Shown one piece after another: positions 24,801 to 31,744 of a stretch of 64,000 nucleotides of DNA. The stretch is taken from positions 124,001 to 188,000 of the forward strand of contig NZ_QGGZ01000013.1 of NCBI RefSeq assembly GCF_003148825.1, read 5' to 3'. Position 1 is the first letter of the stretch; the number at the start of each line of letters is the position of its first letter. The position numbers were made by a program, and so were the translations under genes. The notes beneath the pieces were generated by a model, which was not told the DNA's origin, did not search any database, and saw only the letters and a list, made by a program, of their open reading frames with translations. Source of the stretch: Streptomyces sp. CG 926 (GTDB taxonomy: Bacteria > Actinomycetota > Actinomycetes > Streptomycetales > Streptomycetaceae).

Positions 24801-24892
24801 CTGAACCTTCTCCCATTGCCGGGGGCGAGCGGTGTGATGCCCCTTTAAAGCCTGCCCCCGTCGGAGGTGCAGGCACCCACCGGTGCGAGGTC

Positions 24893-24941
24893 TTGACACA
24901 CCTCATACGACTCTCCCGCCCGAGCATCAAGGGCGCGTGAA
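24893..24941. promoter_or_regulatory. 11-bp repeat operator, site 6, divergent kdpF3 / kimA-like
   Basis: Plus strand TTGACA (24893) and CATACG (24904), 11 bp apart; minus strand TTCACG (read from 24941) and TTGATG (read from 24930), 11 bp apart. Located in the shared upstream region of kdpF3 and the K+ transporter. Confidence 0.5.
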
Positions 24942-25043
24942 GACTGGCGTGGCGGTCGTATGGATAACGCCAAGAACACTGGCGATCCGGCCATGGCGCT
25001 CGGACGCTGTCCTCACTTTGGTCCAATGGAGGAACAGCGAAAG

Positions 25044-26927
25044 ATGTCCATAGACATGGGAAAGCAGAGCGCGGCAGGTCAGGCTCCGGGCACGGAGGAA
25101 CCTCCTGATACCGGTGTACGGACACCGGCGGACGGCGACCGCCACCGGCTGACCGCCCTCCAGGGACTGGCCGCGCTCTCCCTGGACGCGATGGCGTCCG
25201 TGGCGTACGGGCCGGAGTCGATCGTGCTGGTCCTGGCCGCGGCCGGTGCCTACGGCATGGGCTTCACCCTCCCCGTCACCCTGGCGATCGCAGCGCTGCT
25301 GGCGGTGCTGGTGGCCTCGTACCGGCAGGTGATCGCCGCGTTCCCGGACGGCGGTGGCTCGTACGCGGTCGCCAAACGCCATCTGGGCTGGCGGACGAGC
25401 CTGGTCGCGGCGGCCTCGCTGATCCTGGACTACGTGCTGAACGTCGCCGTGTCCGTCACGGCCGGTGTGGCCGCCCTGACCTCCGCCTTCCCGGAGCTGT
25501 ACGGGGAACGGGTGTGGATCTGCCTGGGCATCCTGGTGCTGGTGACCGCGGTGAACCTGCGCGGGGTCGTGGAGTCCGCCAAGGCGTTCCTCGTGCCCAC
25601 CGCCGTCTTCGTCGGGTCGATCCTCGCGATGGTCGTCGTCGGGCTCTTCCGTGACGGCCCCGTCAGCACCGCGTCCGCTGCCGGGCATGCATCGGCCCTC
25701 GGCGAGGGCGCCACCACCGTGGGCGCGCTCCTGCTGCTGAAGGCCTTCGCCGCCGGCTGTTCTGCCCTGACAGGAGTCGAGGCGGTCGCCAACGCCGTGC
25801 CGTCCTTCCGCGCCCCGGCCGCCCGCCGGGCCCAGCGCACCGAGGTCGCCCTCGGCGCCCTCCTGGGCGTGATGCTGATCGGCCTCTCCATCCTTATCGG
25901 GCGCTTCCACCTCCAGCCGGTCGAGGGCGTCACCGTTCTCGCGCAGCTCGCGGACGCCTCCTTCGGGCACAACGCCGCCTTCTACGTGGTCCAGTTCGCC
26001 ACGATGGTGCTGCTGGCGCTGGCCGCGAACACCTCCTTCGGCGGCCTGCCCGTGCTGATGAGCCTGCTGGCCCGTGACAATCACCTGCCCCACGTATTCG
26101 CCCTCAAGGCCGACCGTCAGGTCCACCGCCACGGCGTGGTCTGGCTGGCGCTGGTCTCCGCCCTCCTGCTCGTCTTCTCCGGCGGCGACACCAACACCCT
26201 CGTCCCGCTCTTCGCCATCGGCGTCTTCATCGGCTTCACCATCTGCCAGGTGGGCATGGTCCGGCACTGGTGCGGGGAGCGGCCGCGTGGCTGGCAGGCC
26301 AAGGCGGCGCTCAACGGCTTCGGAGCCCTCCTGACCGGAGTCTCGGCCGTCGTCGTCACCGCCACCAAGTTCACCGAGGGCGCCTGGCTGATCGTCGTCG
26401 CGCTGCCGCTGCTCGTCCTCGGTTTCGAGAAGGTCCACCGCGCGTACGCCGAGATCGGCGAACGCCTGGAGCTCGGCCGGATCCCGCGGGCTCCGCAGCG
26501 GTCCCGCTCCGTGGTCGTGGTCCCCGTCTCCGGTCTGTCACGCCTGACCAGCCAGGCCCTCACCGCCGCCCGCTCACTCGGCGACGAGGTCCTCGCCGTG
26601 ACCGTCACCCATCCGTCCTCCGAGGACCGTGATGCCGCCGAAGCCCTCCGGCGTGACTGGGAGTTGTGGAAGCCCGGCGTCGAACTGATCGAGCTCTCCT
26701 CGGAAACCCGCTCGCTCGGCCGCCCCTTGTCGGCGTACGTGCGGAAGCTGGCGCAGACCCACCAGGACGCGCAGGTGACCGTCCTGATCCCGGAGACCGA
26801 ACCCGCCCGCCTCTGGCAGCGGCTGCTCCAGAACCAGCGCGGCTCGGTCGTCGCCCACGCCGTCCGCCGCGACACCGACGCCGTGATCTGTCGGCTGCGC
26901 TTCCGCATCACGGCCGAGGCGCGTTGA
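25044..26927 (+). CDS. KimA-like APC-family potassium transporter
   Basis: From ATG 25044 (GGAGGA ten bases upstream) the product is 627 residues; ATG 25026 is also possible. About 12 membrane helices begin with LTALQGLAALSLDAMASVAYGPE, followed by YRQVIAAFPDGGGSYAVAKRHLG, a pattern of the KimA/YdaO branch of the APC superfamily, known as H+-coupled high-affinity K+ importers. The last ~150 residues form a cytoplasmic domain starting VVVVPVSGLSRLTSQAL, resembling the universal-stress-like domain to which c-di-AMP binds in KimA. Context among kdp genes supports K+ uptake; an amino-acid substrate cannot be excluded. Confidence 0.82.
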   Translation: MSIDMGKQSAAGQAPGTEEPPDTGVRTPADGDRHRLTALQGLAALSLDAMASVAYGPESIVLVLAAAGAYGMGFTLPVTLAIAALLAVLVASYRQVIAAFPDGGGSYAVAKRHLGWRTSLVAAASLILDYVLNVAVSVTAGVAALTSAFPELYGERVWICLGILVLVTAVNLRGVVESAKAFLVPTAVFVGSILAMVVVGLFRDGPVSTASAAGHASALGEGATTVGALLLLKAFAAGCSALTGVEAVANAVPSFRAPAARRAQRTEVALGALLGVMLIGLSILIGRFHLQPVEGVTVLAQLADASFGHNAAFYVVQFATMVLLALAANTSFGGLPVLMSLLARDNHLPHVFALKADRQVHRHGVVWLALVSALLLVFSGGDTNTLVPLFAIGVFIGFTICQVGMVRHWCGERPRGWQAKAALNGFGALLTGVSAVVVTATKFTEGAWLIVVALPLLVLGFEKVHRAYAEIGERLELGRIPRAPQRSRSVVVVPVSGLSRLTSQALTAARSLGDEVLAVTVTHPSSEDRDAAEALRRDWELWKPGVELIELSSETRSLGRPLSAYVRKLAQTHQDAQVTVLIPETEPARLWQRLLQNQRGSVVAHAVRRDTDAVICRLRFRITAEAR

Positions 26928-26951
26928 CGCCCCTCTGACGGGGGTTTGACG
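26924..26951 (+). promoter_or_regulatory. 11-bp repeat operator, site 7, upstream of kdpB2
   Basis: Three hexamers in perfect 11-bp register: TTGACG (26924), CTGACG (26935), TTGACG (26946). The first overlaps the stop codon of the transporter gene. This is the cleanest triple repeat in the window. Confidence 0.65.
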
Positions 26952-27040
26952 GGTCCCGTGCGCCCGCCGTCAAGGAGGTGCCAATTCCCGTGCTCGGATG
27001 GGCGCTTGAGGTGAGACGGGCAGTAGTTTCCTGCCTGTTG

Positions 27041-27109
27041 CGCCGCCGGGGACCTCGCAAACACTCACATGACGGCCGAGGGGGTCCATGGAGGAAGTCC
27101 CCGGCGGCG
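27041..27109 (+). ncRNA. Structured 5' leader hairpin upstream of kdpB2
   Basis: CGCCGCCGGGGAC (27041-27053) pairs perfectly over 13 bp with 27097-27109, enclosing 43 bases that can fold further (a CTCG/CGAG pair). It ends about 70 bases before the kdpB2 start. The long stem with a big internal loop looks more like a regulatory leader than a terminator. It does not show the conserved blocks of the c-di-AMP (ydaO) riboswitch. Confidence 0.4.
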
Positions 27110-27179
27110 ACACCCCCTCCCGCGCTCTGGCCACGAGCTGCCAGGGCTGCCACCTCGAACCCATCCAGAAGGTCGCTTC

Positions 27180-29330
27180 ATGCCTCCCGCCGCCGCGCAG
27201 CACGTTCCTCCGGGTCTCGGGACACCTCCGCGGACCCCGACCACCCGACCGTCGCGGAAACGCTCCGGCCAGGTGAACGTCGTGGACCCCGAGCTCCTCG
27301 CCGCCTCCGCACGGGAGGCCGTGGGCAAGCTGCATCCCCGCGAACTCGTGAAGAAGCCGGTGCTGTTCGTCGTCGCCGTCGGATCCGCTCTGACCACGCT
27401 CTCGGCGCTCATCCACCCGTCCGTCTTCACCTGGGTGATCAGTGTCTGGCTCTGGCTGACGGTCCTGTTCGCCAACCTCGCCGAGGCCGTGGCCGAGGGC
27501 CGGGGCCGGGCTCAGGCCGAGTCGCTGAGGAAGGCGCGTACGGACACGGTCGCGGTGCGACTGAACCACTGGACGTACGGGGCGAACCTGCACCGTGCCG
27601 AGACGGAGGTGGTCGCGCCGGCCGAGCTCCAGCCCTTCGATTTCGTGCTCGTCGGGGCCGGAGAACTGATACCGGCAGACGGTGACGTGGTCGACGGGGC
27701 CGCGATGGTGGACGAGTCGGCCGTCACCGGCGAATCGGCGCCCGTACTACGGGAATCGGGCGGTGACCGGTCCGGGGTGACCGGCGGCACGACAGTGCTG
27801 TCCGACTCGATCGTCGTACGTGTCACCTCACGTCCGGGCAACAGCTTCATCGACCGGATGATCGCCCTCGTCGAGGGCGCCACCCGGCAGAAGACCCCGA
27901 ACGAGATCGCGCTGAACATCCTGCTGGCGGCCCTGACGGTCATCTTCATCCTGGTGGTCGTCGCCATCCAGCCGATGGCCGCCTACGCGCATGCCGCGCA
28001 GTCCACAACGGTCCTGGTCGCCCTCCTCGTCACCCTGATCCCCACCACGATCGGCGCCCTCCTGTCGGCGATCGGCATCGCGGGCATGGACCGGCTCGTC
28101 CAGCGCAACGTCATCGCCATGAGTGGACGCGCCGTCGAGGCGGCCGGAGACGTGAACACCCTCCTCCTCGACAAGACCGGCACCATCACCCTCGGCAACC
28201 GCGAGGCCGCGGCCTTCATCCCCCTGCCCGGCGTGGACCACATCAAGCTGGCGGACGCCGCCCAGCTGTCCTCGCTCGCAGACGAGACGCCCGAGGGCCG
28301 ATCCGTCGTGGCCCTTGCCCAGCAGTACGGACTGCAACCGGCCACCGCCGAGGACCTCAGCAACCCGCGGTTCACCGAGTTCAGCGCCCGGACCCGGATG
28401 AGCGGCGTCAACCTGAGCTGGGACAACGGTGCCGGCTGCGCCATCCGCAAGGGCGCGGTGGCGCAGGTCTGCGACTGGGTGGCGATGCGCGGCGGCACCG
28501 TACCGGCGGAAGCGGTGGCCTGGTCGGCAACCGTGTCGGAGTCCGGAGGCACGCCCCTGCTGGTCGCGGTCCACGACTGGGACGGGCCGAGGGTGCTCGG
28601 GATCATCCACCTCAAGGACGTGGTCAAGGAGGGGATCCGGGAGCGGTTCGAGGAGCTGCGCCAGATGGGGATCCGCACGGTCATGGTGACCGGCGACAAC
28701 GAGCTGACGGCCCGCGCCATCGCGTCCGAGGCGGGGGTCGACGACTACCTGGCGGAAGCCACCCCCGAGGACAAGCTGGCCCTCATCAAGCGGGAACAGG
28801 CCGGCGGCAAGCTCGTCGCCATGACCGGCGACGGCACCAACGACGCCCCCGCCCTCGCCCAGGCCGACGTAGGCGTCGCCATGAACACCGGCACCTCGGC
28901 CGCGAAGGAAGCCGGGAACATGGTCGACCTGGACTCCAACCCCACCAAACTCATCGACATCGTCGAGATCGGGAAGCAGCTCCTCATCACCCGAGGCGCC
29001 CTGACCACCTTCTCCATCACCAATGACGTCGCCAAGTACTTCGCGATCATCCCCGCGATGTTCGCCTCGGCCTACCCGGGCCTCGAAGCCCTCAACATCA
29101 TGGGACTGAGCAGCCCCCGGTCCGCGATCACCTCGGCGATCATCTTCAACGCGCTGATCATCGTCGCCCTCATCCCGCTCGCCCTGCGCGGTGTCCGCTA
29201 CAAGCCCGCCTCCGCGCACGACCTGCTGCGCCGCAACCTCGGCGTGTACGGCCTGGGCGGGCTCGTCCTGCCGTTCGTCGGGATCAAGCTCATCGACCTA
29301 CTGGTCTCCCTCATCCCCGGCATGGGATGA
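27180..29330 (+). CDS. kdpB: Stand-alone second KdpB ATPase
   Basis: From ATG 27180 (AAGG seven bases upstream) the product is 716 residues and complete: TGES loop, DKTGTITLGN phosphorylation site, TGDNELTARAIA, GDGTNDAPAL, and the Kdp-type SITNDVAKYFAIIPAMF segment with the Asp/Lys pair. It differs widely from KdpB1 in the nucleotide-binding part (about residues 330-480), while the membrane part is close. No kdpA, kdpC or kdpF lies beside it. Either it replaces KdpB in the pump under some conditions, or it does another job. The triple repeat operator and a structured leader lie upstream. Confidence 0.93.
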   Translation: MPPAAAQHVPPGLGTPPRTPTTRPSRKRSGQVNVVDPELLAASAREAVGKLHPRELVKKPVLFVVAVGSALTTLSALIHPSVFTWVISVWLWLTVLFANLAEAVAEGRGRAQAESLRKARTDTVAVRLNHWTYGANLHRAETEVVAPAELQPFDFVLVGAGELIPADGDVVDGAAMVDESAVTGESAPVLRESGGDRSGVTGGTTVLSDSIVVRVTSRPGNSFIDRMIALVEGATRQKTPNEIALNILLAALTVIFILVVVAIQPMAAYAHAAQSTTVLVALLVTLIPTTIGALLSAIGIAGMDRLVQRNVIAMSGRAVEAAGDVNTLLLDKTGTITLGNREAAAFIPLPGVDHIKLADAAQLSSLADETPEGRSVVALAQQYGLQPATAEDLSNPRFTEFSARTRMSGVNLSWDNGAGCAIRKGAVAQVCDWVAMRGGTVPAEAVAWSATVSESGGTPLLVAVHDWDGPRVLGIIHLKDVVKEGIRERFEELRQMGIRTVMVTGDNELTARAIASEAGVDDYLAEATPEDKLALIKREQAGGKLVAMTGDGTNDAPALAQADVGVAMNTGTSAAKEAGNMVDLDSNPTKLIDIVEIGKQLLITRGALTTFSITNDVAKYFAIIPAMFASAYPGLEALNIMGLSSPRSAITSAIIFNALIIVALIPLALRGVRYKPASAHDLLRRNLGVYGLGGLVLPFVGIKLIDLLVSLIPGMG

Positions 29331-29373
29331 GTTCCGGGACGCCTCCCCCTTCGTTGCTATTCCGTCTTGCTAA

Positions 29374-29409
29374 GTACCGGTAGTCAGCGTTACGGTGTAC
29401 CGGTAGTCA
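29374..29409 (+). promoter_or_regulatory. PadR operator: direct repeat of GTACCGGTAGTCA
   Basis: The 13-mer GTACCGGTAGTCA occurs at 29374-29386 and again at 29397-29409, 23 bp apart. Each contains the palindrome TACCGGTA. It ends 33 bp before the PadR start codon and is likely the autoregulatory site. Confidence 0.6.
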
Positions 29410-29442
29410 ACGACGCTTAATAGCTCAGGGGGGAGGCGTTCC

Positions 29443-29775
29443 ATGTCCAAACTGCTGACCGAGATGCTCAAGGGCACGCTGGAGGGCATCATCCTCGCGT
29501 CCCTGGCCGGCAGGCCCGCCTACGGGTACGAGATCACGGCACGCCTGAGGGAACAGGGCTTCTCCGACATCGCCGAGGGGACCGTCTACGCGCTGCTCAT
29601 CAGGATGGAGAAGCGTGGTCTCGTCGACGTGGAGAAGGTCGCCTCGGAGAAGGGGCCACCGCGCAAGGTGCACTCTCTCAACGCCCAGGGGCGGGAATAC
29701 CTCGAAGAGTTCTGGGGGACGTGGAGCTTCCTCGCGGAACGACTGGAACAGCTCCGCGAAGGGGAGGGCGGGTAG
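29443..29775 (+). CDS. PadR-family regulator
   Basis: 110 residues from ATG 29443 (GGGGGAGG upstream). Typical PadR winged helix: LKGTLEGIILASLAGRPAYG, YEITARLREQGF, EGTVYALLIRMEKRGLVDVEK and a short C-terminal dimer helix (REYLEEFWGTWSFLAERLEQ). It is followed 2 bp later by a DUF1048 gene, a pairing common in Gram-positives where PadR represses its own operon. The effector is unknown. Confidence 0.92.
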   Translation: MSKLLTEMLKGTLEGIILASLAGRPAYGYEITARLREQGFSDIAEGTVYALLIRMEKRGLVDVEKVASEKGPPRKVHSLNAQGREYLEEFWGTWSFLAERLEQLREGEGG

Positions 29776-29777
29776 GC

Positions 29778-30155
29778 ATGTCCGACGTCGAGAAGAGCGG
29801 GATCATCGCGAAGGTGATCGGGCCCAAGATGCGGTGGAGGGCGTACAAGGCGCGCGTCAAGGAGCTGCCCGGGAGCCACCGCACGGCGGTCGAGGCCATT
29901 GAGCGGCACCTGATGCACTTCGTGCCGGTCGACGCCGACAGCAACGCGGCGATGTTCGAAGACCTCGTCGAGCTGTTCGAGCAGGCCGCGGCGGACGGCA
30001 CGTCGATCCGCGAGATCGTCGGGGAGGACCCGGTGGAGTTCACCGAGACCTTCGCGCAGAACTACTCGGACGGAGGCTACGTCCCCGCCCGTGCGCGCAA
30101 GCGACTCACCGAGGACATCGAGCACGCCGCAGTCGAGGCGGAAGGGGCGGTCTGA
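29778..30155 (+). CDS. DUF1048 protein
   Basis: 125 residues from ATG 29778, two bases after the PadR stop. The all-helical protein has the family core KMRWRAYKARVKELPGSHRT, followed by AIERHLMHFVPVD and EDLVELFEQAAADGTSIREI. The family is short, lacks catalytic residues, and nearly always sits behind a PadR regulator; it may be a co-regulator or membrane-stress adaptor. Function unproven. Confidence 0.88.
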   Translation: MSDVEKSGIIAKVIGPKMRWRAYKARVKELPGSHRTAVEAIERHLMHFVPVDADSNAAMFEDLVELFEQAAADGTSIREIVGEDPVEFTETFAQNYSDGGYVPARARKRLTEDIEHAAVEAEGAV

Positions 30156-30229
30156 CGGCGACAGCACGCACACGAGCTCCGTGCCGGCATGGTTTCGCAG
30201 GATCTAAAGGATCCAAGGGGGGATTCACG

Positions 30230-31468
30230 GTGGGACAAGGCAACAACGGCTTATCCGAAGCAGGACTGCGCAGACTGAGCGAGGTGCTGCGACGGCATGT
30301 GGAGTCCGGGAAGATCCCCGGACTCGTCGCCCTGGTGAGCCGGGGCGAGGAGACCCACGTCGAAGTGATCGGGACGATGCGCCACGACGGCGGCCCGCCG
30401 ATGCGCCGGGACACGATCTTCCGGATGGCCTCGACGACCAAGCCGGTCGCGTCCGCCGCGGCGATGGTCCTGCTCGACGAGTGCCGCATACGACTGGACG
30501 ACCCGGTGGACCGGTGGCTGCCCGAGCTCGCCGACCGGCAGGTCATGAAGAAGGCGGACGGCCCCCTGGATGACATGGTGCCGGCGCGGCGCCCGATCAC
30601 CGTGCGGGACCTGCTCACCTCCACGCTCGGGCTCGGGCTGGACATGACCGCGCCGACCTCCCCGATCATGGGAGCGTTCTTCGAGCGGGGGGTGTACGGC
30701 CAGGAGGACGGCTGGCTGCTGCCGGCACCGGAGCCGGACGAATGGATGCGCCGCCTGGGCACGCTCCCGCTGATGCACCAGCCCGGCGAGCGGTGGCTGT
30801 ACAACGTGGGCGACGACGTCCTCGGGGTGCTCGTGGCCAGGGTCACCGGCCAGTCGTTCGAGGCATTCCTGCGCGAGCGAGTCTTCGAGCCACTGGGGAT
30901 GAAGGACACCGGCTTCCACGTACCCGCCGACAAGATCGACCGGCTGCCGCCCCTGTACGCTCCCGATCCGCAGACAGGCGAGTTCGTCGTGGCGGACGCG
31001 GCCGAAGGGGGACACCACAGCCGGCCTCCCGCGTTCCAGTCGGGCGGCGGCGGCCTCGACTCCACCGTCGACGACTACCACGCTTACTTCCGGATGCTGC
31101 TGGGCCACGGGACGCACGGCGACCGGCGGATCCTGTCGCGGCCCGCCGTCGAGCTCATGACGACCAACCGCCTCTTCGCCGCGCAGCTGGCCGACAGGGA
31201 AGGGCGCGCCCGCGACCTCGTACACCTGTCACACGGCCAGGGGCAGCACGGAGGCTGGGGCTTCGGGATGGCGGTGCGCACGTATCGCGGCGACTACGCG
31301 CCCATCGGCCAGTTCGGCTGGGACGGCGGAACGGGCACCACCACGTACGCCGACCCGGCCAACGGGCTCGTCGGCATCCTCCTCACCCAGACCGGGATGT
31401 CCACTCCTGATTCGGCGCGGGCCATCAACGACTTCTGGACCACCCTCTACCGGGCAATCGACGATTGA
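30230..31468 (+). CDS. Serine hydrolase of the beta-lactamase class C fold
   Basis: 412 residues from GTG 30230 (GGGGGG upstream). The nucleophile motif S-x-x-K is Ser68-Thr-Thr-Lys71 (RMASTTKPVASA), the second motif is around WLYNVGDDVLG, and the third, H/K-x-G-like element is near FGWDGGTGTTTYADP. No signal peptide is present, so it is probably cytosolic, as in esterase EstB-like or D-aminopeptidase-like members. It lies 74 bp after DUF1048 and may share the PadR operon. Confidence 0.88.
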   Translation: MGQGNNGLSEAGLRRLSEVLRRHVESGKIPGLVALVSRGEETHVEVIGTMRHDGGPPMRRDTIFRMASTTKPVASAAAMVLLDECRIRLDDPVDRWLPELADRQVMKKADGPLDDMVPARRPITVRDLLTSTLGLGLDMTAPTSPIMGAFFERGVYGQEDGWLLPAPEPDEWMRRLGTLPLMHQPGERWLYNVGDDVLGVLVARVTGQSFEAFLRERVFEPLGMKDTGFHVPADKIDRLPPLYAPDPQTGEFVVADAAEGGHHSRPPAFQSGGGGLDSTVDDYHAYFRMLLGHGTHGDRRILSRPAVELMTTNRLFAAQLADREGRARDLVHLSHGQGQHGGWGFGMAVRTYRGDYAPIGQFGWDGGTGTTTYADPANGLVGILLTQTGMSTPDSARAINDFWTTLYRAIDD

Positions 31469-31475
31469 CCTGTCG

Positions 31476-31525
31476 ACCTGGTCGAGGTCGCCCCGGCACA
31501 TCTCTACGGAAGGCCTCGACCAGGT
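31476..31525 (+). terminator. Hairpin after serine hydrolase
   Basis: ACCTGGTCGAGG (31476-31487) pairs perfectly with 31514-31525 (26-base loop). It begins eight bases after the stop codon. Confidence 0.5.
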
Positions 31526-31616
31526 TCGCATCTTCGCCCTCTCCACGTGCCCTCACCCGACGTGCGGGTTCCGCCTCCAAGCGTGAGCGCGTTCGCTACG
31601 CCACCGGGCGGAAAGG

Positions 31617-31644
31617 CGTTAAGGGGGCGTCAGGATTCCGTCAG
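31617..31644 (-). promoter_or_regulatory. 11-bp repeat operator, site 8, upstream of APC transporter
   Basis: On the minus strand CTGACG (read from 31644), CTGACG (from 31633) and TTAACG (from 31622) stand exactly 11 bp apart. A -10-like TATAGA follows on the plus strand at 31652, about 90 bp before the transporter start. Confidence 0.6.
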
Positions 31645-31744
31645 GCGAGGCTATAGACGTATTGGCTGAGTTCTCGCTGCGTACGCTGGCCCAGCCGTCG
31701 ACTCCGATGGCCGAATCCATGCCGTACGACAGGAGCGCCCGACG

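Noticed and set aside
24801..25043. c-di-AMP (ydaO) riboswitch ahead of the KimA-like gene
   Set aside because: Expected given the family, but the conserved sequence blocks are not visible in this region.
27088..27276. Short frame overlapping the kdpB2 start as a leader peptide
   Set aside because: Its start lies inside the leader stem-loop and it runs far into kdpB2 in another frame without protein-like composition.
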